This document shows, piece by piece, positions 11,390-21,763 of a stretch of DNA of 41,280 bases (positions are counted from its first letter, which is position 1; each line of letters starts with the position of its first letter). A model generated the notes under the pieces. The model made no database searches and was not told where the DNA came from. It saw nothing but the letters and a program-made list of their open reading frames with translations. The stretch comes from Suillus spraguei (taxonomy: Eukaryota; Basidiomycota; Agaricomycetes; Boletales; Suillaceae), in assembly GCA_016800925.1 (NCBI GenBank), contig JABCPU010000532.1, positions 1 to 41,280 of the forward strand, in the 5' to 3' direction. The translations under genes were made by a program, and so were the position numbers.

Positions 11390-11456
11390 TGTGAGTGATG
11401 ATTATATGAGTTGGAAATGGGAGACGATGATACCTGTCTAGACACTTTGTGAATCC

Positions 11457-11463
11457 CTTTATA
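11457..11463 (-). promoter_or_regulatory. TATA box of thaumatin-like copy A
   Basis: TATAAAG on the minus strand, 68-74 bases upstream of the ATG at 11389. The same box is kept in copy B (19537-19543) and changed in copy C, where the matching site reads TATCAAGAG. Confidence 0.6.
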
Positions 11464-13200
11464 CCAGAAGCTCCGGGCCGCGAGTGTATCAGCATTTTAT
11501 TGGAAGTGTATTCCAAAAATGAAGCCACAGGATTCTGTCATAAACAGTGTGAACTGACAAGTAATGGTATGCTGCATGGTGGGCATGGTCGTGGACCTTT
11601 GTTGATCGGAGACAGTAAGAATGATCATGTGCATGATGTAGTATGCGATGACAGCTCAACACTGCACGCGAAGGGGTGCTAAACGAGGGAGAAATTCAAA
11701 ATAAGTACTGCACTCGAACAGACTAACAGTAAACTAATCATTCTGTCAGTGAACTGATGTAAGATCACGAAACTATTTCTGATGTGAAGAAATGGAGAAC
11801 TCATTCGGAGACTCACTTGGGATTGTCATACATATGAAAGGTTTGTAGTACGTTGTGACCAAGCTTGAGTTGACCACCAGCGAAGGTAAATCCAGCGAGG
11901 AACGAACTATAATGATGATATTAATGAATATAAACTAATCACGGTCCCGCAATTGTTGTGTATCGGGGATTAAAATATAAACGTACATGATAAACTCTGC
12001 AGCACATGGTACTCCGAGTTGGGTCGTTTACAAGATCTCAAGGATGCTATGTTGTCCAAGTGCTACATCCGAATCAGGCCTGGAAGACTATTGTCGTACT
12101 AGTAGAATCTGCATGTCAGAGCCGCGACTATTTTTGGGAATGGGCTAATTATAACTGTGTCGCCCATTTGCACTCTACTACATTTCGTTACTTACTATTA
12201 TATCGCCCGACCAACTATCACATTTCCACGCCAGGATACGACTCACGGAACGGTGACCACTCGGACCTCGGCCCCATAGGGCATGGTCACTATTCATCGG
12301 AGTTTCGTCACTTCGGTATGAGCCTTACTCTGCTGCGCATCATGTCGGTACTGATATCTTGCTAGCGGTGCCAGGCAAGAGCACGCGTAGTACCCGAGCT
12401 GATGGTTGCGGGTTACGACCTGCGCAAAAATCCGTCACATGCCTGGACTTGGTTTCGCACTCATGTCTGTAGTCATTTTCACTAGTGTTCACTCACTCAT
12501 TCTCGCTGTGCGAAAGGTACGATTTATATATACATTATTTTTACGTTTGTAGCTACAGATTTAAAGCAGTACCCACGTGCCAATCTGATATCCGCATACC
12601 CCCAAAACACTCGTACCCTTCGAGCGGATACGAGTGGGGTACGACCTCCGCTACCCGAGGGTTTACCTGTGCTCTTGCCTAGCTGGCATTGGCCACTGCA
12701 TCCGAATGCCTGGCTCCACGCTTCTTCACACCCATTGTGTCAGGTTGCGATGGAATGAAAATTGGTATTTTTATTGCCGTGTCCCTACAGCATACAAGCT
12801 CATTACTGGACTATTAATATATTGATCTTGACCGAGTTTTTCGATAGTCTTTATCCGCACATCCTATATGTGTTGGCATTCATTGTACCCCAGTATTCAT
12901 ACAATTAAATCTGAATATGGGCGTCTACAATATTCATTCTATAGGGTTCCACATTTTAGATTTCACTAACCCGATCTGTCACACTGGAAAATCAAGAGTT
13001 CACCATAGCCTTATGGGACCGCATTGGATAAAATTCACGCTCTTAGTATTGTAATCTTGTTTTTGACTCAGTACTCAAACCTTCTTGTGCCGACAAGCCG
13101 ATATCATCTTACGATGTTTTCACACTCCGACCGTGCGAACTTAGTGCTCCGCTCCAATTTTTATTTTGGGCTCTCACTGAGGCTATACATTTCAAATCTG
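11464..13200. other. Upstream part of duplication copy A; no intact gene
   Basis: The DNA is shared with copies B and C. On the minus strand near 11820-11930 it encodes FLAGFTFAGGQLKLGHNV, also readable in copy C, but in copy A the frame is broken upstream. Overlapping plus-strand frames at 12006-12365 and 12485-12825 show no recognised motifs. Similarity to copy B fades near 13020. Confidence 0.4.
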
Positions 13201-13260
13201 TGAATATGCATCACCACCACTTACGATAACGCCTGCTATCTCGTTGTCTTCTAGTGGTTC
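13201..13260. repeat. Dispersed repeat, copy 2
   Basis: Matches 342-403 with few differences. It sits directly before the MON1 fragment that opens at 13308. Confidence 0.6.
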
Positions 13261-13666
13261 CAAGGGTTATGTTTTCAATGTGATTCAACCATTAAGATGA
13301 ATAAGGATTCCAGAGTCGCTCACGCTTTGAGTATCTACATCTACAAATACTGAGCATCGCTACAGCATCTCAACTACGACGCATCCTCGAGCGTCGTACG
13401 AACTCTGACTTGCGCAGGTTATTGGACAGTGAGATAATTCATCTCCATTATTCCTCAAAGCTTTGTGATCTTGCTCGAAAAACAGGTTCAGAACAGTTTT
13501 CGTTTTCGTTGTTAGGTCGAATGGAACTTGACATTGCAGTGGCGACTTCTTCCTTGAATTGTCTACAATTGGACCAAAGCTTGCGAGCGCGTGTTGCCGA
13601 AGCACTGGTACCAACCTCAAAGATGAAGGTCAAACCTTCTGCTACACGTGAAAGATCGAAGTTTTA

Positions 13667-14047
13667 ATGGGTGTTTTATTCCAGGACGCCCGCCACCATA
13701 AGGGAGTGGGTTATATCGTGTTTTTCCACTGGGACCTCATTCAAATCGGTCGTCTGTTGCTTTTGACCTTGAATCGTATTCTTCTCTCGTCTTCTTCGAT
13801 TGCCTGTTCGCTCGGCCATTCAGGCCCAAGTTCGCGTTTCACTGAAATCCCCGTGGCCTCAGTGATTCATTACCGTGTTCTCACTACCGATGTTGAGTTC
13901 GAGGTCGCGTGTGGTCTCGATGTTATGTTTGAGATGAACTGGATTACTGCGTGGCCACCGCTTTGTGGGAAGGCGAGATTCCGTCTCCAATCCTCCATGC
14001 CTGGCCTTCAAAGTGGTGACAGTGTCTCATTGTCCTCGATCTGCTGA
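13667..14047 (+). CDS. Unrecognised open frame inside the MON1 insertion
   Basis: A 126-codon frame starting MGVLFQDARHHKGVGYIVFF. The second half (TEIPVASVIHYRVLTTDVEF, then EVACGLDVMFEMNWITAWPP) has balanced, protein-like composition; the first half looks like random translation. I do not recognise the family. It lies between the two MON1 fragments, so it may be a leftover of the DNA that interrupted MON1. Confidence 0.25.
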   Translation: MGVLFQDARHHKGVGYIVFFHWDLIQIGRLLLLTLNRILLSSSSIACSLGHSGPSSRFTEIPVASVIHYRVLTTDVEFEVACGLDVMFEMNWITAWPPLCGKARFRLQSSMPGLQSGDSVSLSSIC

Positions 14048-14250
14048 TTTCCTTCTGTGTTTCTAGAAATTTCATGTATACCTAGTGGCAATGTCAATCA
14101 CATTGAACCTGCTGATGATGGTGAGTTAGAATTATCTCAGTATTCGTCCCTTGTCGGGGCAGTTTTATTGTTTATGCGGGCCGTGTCAATCAGGGGCTCA
14201 TAGATTTTCAACTTAGAAAGTCTTGTCAAGTGGAAGAGTTAAAGAAGTCT

Positions 14251-14760
14251 AGCCAGTTTGGTTACGCCAACAAAATCAAAATCTGTTTCTCTTGGACTAC
14301 GTTAGTTCGCAATCTGCTGAACTACAGTTTTTTTCTATCGGAACACACTTTGACATTCACTCATGGATGGATTCTTTAGAAGTTCACCGTAACTGGTCTT
14401 AGCCATGTGGTTGCTATGTACAACAGAATGAAAATTTGTTTCTCTTGCACTGTGCAGGTTTGAAACCTCCTGATGACGAGCTTTTTTTCTATCGAAACAC
14501 ACTTTGATATTCATTTATAGATGGTTTCTTTGCAGGTTCACCGCAACTGGTCTTAGCCTGGTGTTTGCCACAAATCTGTTTCTCTTGCACTGTGCAGGTT
14601 CGAAACCTGCCGACGACGAGGTTACTTTCTATCGGAACACACTTTGATATCCGTTCATGGATGGTTTTTTTGGAAGTTCGCTGTAACTGGCCTTAGCCAG
14701 GTGGTTGCCACAACAAAATCAAAATCTGTTTCTCGTGGACTGAAATTTTTCGAACGGTCG
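14251..14760. repeat. Tandem repeat, unit about 150 bp, about 3.5 copies
   Basis: Units start at about 14278, 14431, 14572 and 14721 with AAAATCTGTTTCTC, so periods are about 153, 141 and 149. Each carries TTTCTATCGGAACACACTTT, then a CATGGATGG block, then GTAACTGGTCTTAGCCAGG, then GGTTGCCACAA. The third unit contains GCAGGTTCGAAACCTGC (about 14594-14610), a 5-bp stem with a 7-nt loop shaped like a tRNA T arm. Confidence 0.85.
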
Positions 14761-15852
14761 CGAGTCGCACAAGGTGTTCGCAGGCCAATAGAAGCTACTT
14801 ACCTCACTAGGAAGGTTCTGAGAAGTAGAAGCCTTGGAAGTAGAGCACGGTGGTCTGGCTTTCTATACTCCACATTATTTTAGTTGCACAACGTCAGGTT
14901 ATAACATTGGTGCGACCTCAAAAACATTCAATACGCCCTGCTGGTGCGTGTCCTTTCTTTATTATAAGGTCTGACCTTCATATATACTTGTTGCAGACAT
15001 ACTCATCCTTGTCAATACTGTTTGTTCCCTGTCTGTTATAATTTGGCCTCCATCTGCATATGGATTCCGGTTTGTCTACCAAAGTTCAACCCTGCTGGTT
15101 TTATCAACGCATATATCACTTTTCTACATCGCCCTGACGCAGACCATAAATCTTATCGAAGGACAACACCCTAGAACAATGGAGGTGCAGATACCACTAG
15201 CGCCAGCCATGTTGGCGAACACAGCTGAGGTGCCACTTCACGGCACCCAACCAGGCTCTTCGAAGATTCTGGCATTAGACTTGTGTGGTTCGAGGCTGTG
15301 CGAGCATGGTACGACATCGTCACTCAGGTGTGCCTAGACTGTTTACCTTAGTACATTGCACATTCATATCGCTGACATTGACCCCATAAATTGAATGGTG
15401 ATCGATCCCTCGATGCGCTGGTCAGAGCTGTCGACTCCGGGAAAACAGGCGATTTGCCTCCCAGTTGGCAATACCTGGATTGTGTCACTTTGTTTATGAG
15501 TCTAGACCACATGTTCAGATTACCCTACTGACTTTTGAGGAGCCTTATGATACCCTCGATGCGAAGCGAATCTGAGAAGTCTCCATCTACAGCGCATTCA
15601 ACCATGGAACATGGGATTGTCACATTGTACCAGATTGTACATGACGCGATACATGCAAAATCTGGGCAAACAGGAGCCCTCAAGTTGCAATACATTCGTA
15701 CAGAGAAGGAAATAGTCATGGGTCGGGTAAGTGTTTGGCTGCTCAATACCATTTGGTCTGATCTCGTGGTTTCAGATAACCCAACCGTTCGAATTGTCTT
15801 ATCGCTGCGGTTACCCAAGACCATCAACGCTGCCAACGTAGTTACACGGTGA

Positions 15853-16280
15853 GTGAAGAAAGAAGGTTAATTTTTCCTGCGGGATGCCCCGGTGTTTTAA
15901 TTGCAGTGGACGTACCAATGAGACGATCATTTCATATTTATCATTCATTCACGTTGACTCGTCGAATATTTATCTTATGACTAGGAATTCTCTTCATTAA
16001 TTTGGAGAAACATACCAACTTATTGTGACCTCTTTGTACGCGTGTGAGCGTGTCTTACACAACTTCATGACAGACTAGCAGCTGCGTGGGTAAGCATCAT
16101 GAGTCAGGGTGTGATAGCCGTAACCGGTGTGCGTCTTCATAATATTTTTAGCTTACTTGGCAGCTGCCAGTGGTATACGTAGTAGGCCCTTCTTTATTAA
16201 CTTACTCAGAAAACTGACGCGTTCCACTGGCATCGCAGTGATCACAAAATGGTGCTGACGAGGTGCCAGACTGAAAACAT
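15853..16280. other. Intergenic between MON1 pseudogene and aldo/keto reductase
   Basis: No coding signal was found beyond short frames. The DNA just after 15852 resembles a splice donor (GTGAGT) left from the MON1 gene. Confidence 0.35.
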
Positions 16281-16281
16281 G

Positions 16282-16287
16282 TATAAG
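16282..16287 (+). promoter_or_regulatory. TATA-like box of the aldo/keto reductase gene
   Basis: TATAAG, 60-65 bases upstream of the ATG at 16347. Confidence 0.4.
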
Positions 16288-16346
16288 ATGCTCCCAGCCT
16301 TCGGACAAACTGCAGTTTAACAGAAACCTCACTCAACTCTATAATC

Positions 16347-17797
16347 ATGTCTAGTGCGTTCTGGGCACCCATTCCAAAGCCATCATCTAGGCTAGCGCGA
16401 TATCGCGTGTTATCGCCTCATGCTGGTGTCCATGTCTCTCCCTTGCAACTCGGTGCCATGAGTATCGGCGACAAGTGGGAGAAATTTGGGATGGGTAGCA
16501 TGGACAAGATATCCTCATTCAAGCTGTTGGACGCCTTCTACGATGCCGGGGGAAATTTCATTGACACTGCTAATAACTAGTACGTATCGTGTTACAGTCT
16601 TCCTGAATTTGTTGTTGATGCTGACATACCTCGCGACCTCTTAGCCAAGATCAAAGCTCTGAAGAGATCATCGGAGAGTGGGCGGAGGAACGGGGGATCC
16701 GTGACCAGCTTGTGATTGCTACAAAGGTAATTTTGGGATTCCGTGGATCATCTATAGTCCGATACTGATACAAATATATTCAAGTATACGACCAATTACC
16801 AGCGCGGCAACGACTCCATTCGCCAGAAAATATCATATAGTGGTAACAATGTCAAGTCAATGCACCTTAGCGTTGAGGCTAGCTTAAAAAAGCTGAGGAC
16901 ATCATATATTGACATTCTATACGTGCACTGGTGGGACTGGGACACCTCCGTCGAAGAGGTCATGAATGGTCTGCATGTGCTGGTGCAACAAGGGAAAGTG
17001 TTGTATCTTGTGAGTGTCCCCGTTTCTATACTGACAACAACATCCGTTGATATCCATCGCTGGCAGGGTATCTCAGACTCTCCTGCTTGGGTCGTGTCCA
17101 AAGCGAACCAATATGCTCGGGACCATGGAAAAACACCGTTTGTGATCTACCAAGGTGCTTGGAATGTTATGCTTCGGGATTTTGAACGGGATATCATACC
17201 AATGGCCCGCTCCGAAGGTAAATAAACCTTGTTCTTCACTATCTGGTCTATTAACTCGCGTTTGCCCATGCATAGGTCTTGCGCTTGCGCCTTGGAACGT
17301 CCTTGCGGCTGGAAAACTGCGAACCGACGAGGAAGAGGAACGCCGCCGGCAGACAGGAGAGAAAGGCTGCACGCTCATAGATCCCAGCTGGGAACGCAAC
17401 GAGACAGAGAGGGCAATGAGCGCAGCGCTCGAGAAGGTCGCGAAAGAAGTCGGTGCAAAGCACATCACAGCTGTTGCCATTGCATATCTTATGCAGAAGA
17501 CGCCCTATGTGTTCCCGATTATCGGTGGGCGAAAAGTGGAGCAGTTGGAGGCCAATTTGGAGTCTCTGGCGATTTCGTTAACACCTGAGCACGTGAAGTA
17601 TTTGGAGAGCATAGTTCCTTTCGAACCTGGCTTCCCCTCCACATTCATTGTAAGTCACATCAACCCTCTGTTGTGTTAGATTACTGACACCCGACGCCAT
17701 TCAGGGTGATAGCAAGCAATACAATCTGTTGATGCAGAATACTGCATATTTGGAAAAACAGCAGCACGAGCAACCTATAGTTCCAGATGTTGATTAG
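16347..17797 (+). CDS. Aldo/keto reductase, aryl-alcohol dehydrogenase-like (AKR9 type)
   Basis: Six exons close in frame: 16347-16579, 16645-16726, 16785-17009, 17067-17217, 17276-17649, 17705-17797, giving 385 residues, the expected length for AKR9 aryl-alcohol dehydrogenases and norsolorinate reductase-like enzymes. The TIM-barrel catalytic tetrad is visible: Asp in [10 protein letters not shown], Tyr in the same motif, Lys in [13 protein letters not shown], and His in [18 protein letters not shown]. Substrate and cofactor regions include [50 protein letters not shown] and, near the C-terminus, [19 protein letters not shown], the NADPH-phosphate-binding block. It should reduce aromatic or aliphatic aldehydes with NADPH in the cytosol. 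No signal peptide or damage. The start is the first ATG in a CT-rich context. Confidence 0.95.
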
Positions 17798-17993
17798 TAT
17801 ACATGGCACTGTTTGTAATTTGCACATGTATTGAGGCCTACCACGCCCTAGTATTCTAAGCTGGTATAAAAAGACATAATGCATGCACCAGCGAAGAGCG
17901 AGCCAAGTACATGAAGCGAAGAAATTATAAAGTTAGGTAATCACACATTAGTTTTGACATTTCAACCTGACCTTGCGGGGTGACGCCTACTCA

Positions 17994-18113
17994 TGGCCCA
18001 ATGACCAGCGCTCGAGAACGCTAAGGATATCAATGAATCACACATGATACGCCTACTACAAAATCAAAACTTACAGCATATGAATTTTTTCTGCCTTTCG
18101 GACCTAATGGGAG
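17994..18113 (-). pseudogene. Truncated copy of the YRA1 5' end
   Basis: The minus strand from 18115 carries ATGGCTCCCATTAGGTCCGA, the same start as YRA1 exon 1 at 10105. It then reads AGGCAGAAAAAATTCATATGCT, one base longer than the parent, followed by the donor GTAAGT, the intron, and about 20 bases of exon 2. Homology stops there, before the RRM, so it cannot encode an RNA-binding protein. It may still act as a promoter. Confidence 0.75.
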
Positions 18114-18547
18114 CCATGTATACTAAGATAATCGAGTGTTCAGTGATTAGTTCAGTAGATGAGAGAAGAGCTCGAGGAGGTTGTTCAAGTCAAAAAAATA
18201 CTACAACTCCACAAGGTAATAAACGGCGTTTGAATTCGGCAGTTTCTGCCCCTGAGTTCGAGGTGTGTAGGTTGGTAGTAGGCAGTACTAGTGAGCCAAT
18301 AGCTCGTAGATTGAAATGATATGAAAACCTTCATTACTATTGATAGTCTGATCTTCTCACAGATCATCAGTGAACCTTCCACCGGCAGGCGATTGAATTT
18401 CATAGTAATCCATTTCACCATTTTCTCGGATAAGCAAATTCTATTCAAGTACATTTCGCTATCCGCAAACAACTATTGACAATATCAATACCAAGAAACT
18501 ACATTGTATCAAATGAATACGACAGCTCCAGTACATAACATAAACGG

Positions 18548-19473
18548 TTATTGCCTATATCTACTAGGTGTAGTGAGAAGGACCACGTTAGGGCAGAGAG
18601 TAAGAGTGATATCGGTATTGTCGCAAGTATATACCACAAAGTCAGCAGGAGTATAGCCATCTGAACGATAATTATCAGTCCACTATACCGATGGTAGTAG
18701 GATGGAAATACGTACTCGAACCGTCATTGTCAGGGAATGCGTAGGCATTATAACAAGTGTCGTAGTAGAAGGGACTGTTGGGACCAGGGCCCTCATTGTT
18801 AACGCAACCTCCTCCACCAGCAGGAAGGGCACCACCACTGCACGCGCTTGCAGAAGAGCAGCACGGGGAGTAGCAAGTGTCAGTTCCAGGTCCAGGAACG
18901 GGCTAAAGCAACATGAATATAAACATGCGTGATATCAATACGGATGGATTACTCACACAGCCAGATGAGATTGTGCAAGCGAAAGCATCACAGCTCCCAT
19001 CAGCGGAGGAAATTTCCATTCCAACGTTATATCCATAGATGAGCGAGATATCGTATGTCACTTGTCCGGGGATGGCGTACTACGATTTTTAAGTCAGGAG
19101 TTATTCAATATCAGCGACTGGGACCCACAAAGTTGAATTCGGCTCTGCTGAAGGGAGTGTTACCGTCCCAGGTGGGGCCACCAGTGGTACACGTAGCACC
19201 ATTGTCACTGCATCCAGTACCTAGTAGTATGGTCAGCGAGAAGCTGAGGAGGGGAGTCACACACTTACCGACGTTGATAGCGCCGTCCCAGTTGGAGCTA
19301 ATATCTAAGTTTGAACTCTGGCCTGCACCGAGGGTGACATCGTTGTTGATACTACCAAAGCTGGTTTGCGTGTACAAGAAAACGGATTCGGAGCAAGAGT
19401 TGACAACGTTGAGAGACTGGGCTTGAGCCACGGTCACGATAGCGGCAAGCACTAAAGCAGAGAGAGTAGTCAT
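18548..19473 (-). CDS. Thaumatin-like protein, copy B (altered C-terminus)
   Basis: Five exons on the minus strand, with the same structure as copy A: 19473-19269, 19220-19129, 19079-18957, 18902-18716, 18660-18548, about 239 residues. The signal peptide MTTLSALVLAAIVTVAQAQ is kept, as are GPTWDGNTPFSRAEFNF, YAIPGQVTYDISLIYGYNVG and the Cys-rich loop. In the last exon one base is missing relative to copy A, so after LTLCPNV the frame runs on and replaces the final residues with about a dozen unrelated ones before a stop at 18548-18550. The core fold should survive, so it may be functional. A TATA box is kept at 19537-19543. Confidence 0.8.
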
Positions 19474-19536
19474 TGTGAGTGATTAGATGACTTGGAAATG
19501 GGAGATGATGATACCTTAAACATTTTTCATGGATCC

Positions 19537-19543
19537 CTTTATA
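19537..19543 (-). promoter_or_regulatory. TATA box of thaumatin-like copy B
   Basis: TATAAAG on the minus strand, 64-70 bases upstream of the ATG at 19473, in the same position as in copy A. Confidence 0.55.
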
Positions 19544-21680
19544 CCTGAAGGTGAGCGTGTCAGTGCTTTATTAGAAGTGTATACCAAAAATGAAGCTACA
19601 GGATTTTGTCACAAACAGGGCGAATTGACAAGTAGTAGTATGCTGCGTGATGGACATGGCCATTGATCTTTGTTGATCGGAAACAATAAAAATAGATCAT
19701 ATGCATGATGGAGGATGCAACGACAACACAACACTGCACGTGAAGTGTGCTAAAAGAGGGATAAATGTACTGCGCTCAAACAGACTAAGATCTTAAGAGC
19801 AAAATAGTTCTTCTGTGAGTACATGATTGTTATTTGTGATACGAGGTAACTATTTCTGATGCAAACTTGTTCGGAGACTCACAGCTTGCGATTGTCACAG
19901 ATGGAAGGTTTGTAGTACGTTGTAGCCCAGCTTGAGTTGACCACCAGCGAAAGCAAATTCAATAGGTAATGAGTTGTAATGAACGGATATATCGGGGTTT
20001 AAAATATACTTCATAATATTGTTTTCAAGTCCGCGGCTCATGGTTTAAGTAGACGAGCCAGAGAGTTTTGTGTACAAGTTAGGGATACTATTTTGTTACA
20101 TGCTACATCTGAATCAGGCCTAGCGAGCGTGAGGAAGACCCGTGTGTCCTTGCCGTAAGCATTTGCATGTTGGAATCGTGAGCAAATTGGCTAGTATGAA
20201 CGTTTGAACTCAGCGTCTATTATCCCTCCATTTTGTGAAGCATATCTTCATGGCTTACCGTCATCGCATGATATGCATCCCATTTCCACCCCAAAACACG
20301 GCTCACGAAATGATGAGCAGGGATAGTTACTATATTCCAAGTCGGAGTTTCGGTCGGCATGCCAAGTACTCTGCTGTGCATCATATACATAGCCCATCGG
20401 TACCAACATCTTGCTACTGATGTTAGCCACTGCATCAGCCCTCCTCTTGATCTTCACACACATTAATATGTACCAGGTCACGATGTAATGGAACATGGCA
20501 TTTTTACTGCCGTATCTCCACTACAGCATGCAGGTCCGTTATTGAATTATTAATAGGTTGATTCTGAATTTCTTGACCTGGTTTTCCAACAGTTCTCCAC
20601 CCGTACATCCCATATGTCGGTATTGCGCCCTAGTATTCACACAAATTAAATATTATTATGGGCGTCTACAAGATTCATTAATCATTATTAGGGCCTCCAC
20701 ATCCTAGATCTCACCAGCCCTATCTCTCGTACCTTCGGAAAATCAACGGTTTGCCGGCACTGCGTTCACTACAATAGCCTGAGTTACTGTGCAACACATG
20801 GCAGTCCCTGACTGTCGCATCGACTCTCCGTACTTTCAAAAATACTTGGACTCATCAGAGCTTGGTCTGTTTTCCGATCCACTACTCTGCGCAGTCCAAG
20901 AATGGGGAAGTGAGTCTCCGTCGCAGGTCATATACTGTGCTGCACTGGTAGCTGGCCACACATCGCAGTAGATGAAATTGACTATGAAGTCGTGTTGATA
21001 CAGTGGGTACTTGGTCTCAGAAAGATTACCCAAGAGCTGATTACACTTTCTGGACGGAGTTATTTTTCAGATTCCAATATATCAACAGTGTACTCAACGG
21101 ATTCGCGACCCTCTCTGCTATGCCGCGGGGAGCGCCACATCTACAAGCCTAGGATACTAGTAGAGGCGCGGGACTGCGAAGGTATATCTTAATCAAGTTA
21201 ATGCGAAGGATAATTACTGGATTTTACTACTAGCCAAATCTATGTTCCCGTGATGCCGGTGGGACCTCCAACGCCACCGTGACATCCCGGCTTAGGCTTC
21301 CATCTTTCTTCCAAAGTTTGTTGATGTACGCGTTAATAATAAGATAGCGGGCTTGTGGATTCGACCAACGTCATGTGAAAAACGTGATGAAAGAGTGCCA
21401 AAAAAATGGTCAGGCCCTTTCCACGTCAGTTGCGTACTCAGTTACATCAGTAGTAATATCGCAAACATTTCACGTCATTCAGAATGAACAAAAGTGAAGT
21501 AGAAAGTTTTTGATTTCATCAGTTATTGAAAGTGACTGTTGGTGGCACAGTACTATGCGTGATACTTACTCCGACGCAGTTGGCCGTGAAGCCGTTGCCA
21601 TCTTCTGCTTAAGTAGAAAACACATGAGCAGCGGCACACGCTCACAAAAACGTTCAAGTTATCCATAAATAAATCTTGAA
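19544..21680. other. Upstream part of duplication copy B and spacer; no intact gene
   Basis: Shared with copies A and C up to about 21330, then a spacer of about 350 bases before copy C. Short mirrored frames near 20235-20496 and 20789-21033 are conserved as DNA with copy C but show no recognised domain. Confidence 0.4.
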
Positions 21681-21763
21681 AATATCAATACTAAGAAACC
21701 ACGTTGCATTGAACGAATACGACAGCTCCAATATACAATATAAACGACATTCATTGCCTATAT

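Larger units (their letters stand above)
9978..13020. repeat. Segmental duplication, copy A
   Basis: This block aligns by eye with 17994-20790 (copy B) and, from about 10380 upward, with 21680 onward (copy C). It holds YRA1 exon 1, thaumatin-like copy A, its promoter and about 1.5 kb of upstream DNA. Landmarks in all copies: a GGACCCACAAAGTTGAATTC-like block at the exon 2/3 border, CAGGATT(C/T)TGTCA near 11529, and GAGTTGACCACCAGCGAA near 11872. Confidence 0.85.
13308..15852 (+). pseudogene. MON1: MON1 (vacuolar fusion protein) pseudogene, split by an insertion
   Basis: Mon1 with Ccz1 forms the exchange factor that activates the Rab7-type GTPase Ypt7 on late endosomes and vacuoles. Fragment 1 (13308-13628) stays open and reads RFEYLHLQILS, QLRRILERRTN, GRMELDIAVATSSLN and VAEALVPTSKMK. 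The gene resumes near 14865 with IILVAQRQVITLVRPQKHS, a 52-nt intron, LPKFNPAGFINAYITFLHRP (about 15078-15137), VWFEAVRAWYDIVTQ (15271 on), LDALVRAVDSG, HFVYESRPHVQITLLTFEEP, YQIVHDAIHAKSG, LKLQYIRTEKEIVMGR and, after a splice and a frameshift, LRLPKTINAANVVTR. At least three frame changes plus stop codons (for example after LDAKRI, near 15570) break fragment 2, and the Mon1 N-terminus and last exon are absent. About 1.2 kb of foreign DNA (13629-14850) separates the fragments. A functional MON1 must exist elsewhere in the genome. Confidence 0.85.
17994..21330. repeat. Segmental duplication, copy B
   Basis: Aligned by eye with copy A from about 17994 (equivalent to 9978) to about 20790 (equivalent to 13020), and with copy C further to about 21330. 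It holds the copied 5' end of YRA1, thaumatin-like copy B, and upstream DNA. The left edge falls inside YRA1 exon 2, next to the 3' flank of the aldo/keto reductase. Confidence 0.85.

Noticed and set aside
14594..14610. A tRNA gene
   Set aside because: Only the T arm and a weak A box fit; no acceptor stem or anticodon arm can be folded around them.
17073..17480. Minus-strand frame of 135 codons within the aldo/keto reductase
   Set aside because: Opposite-strand shadow of exons 4 and 5 of a clear reductase.
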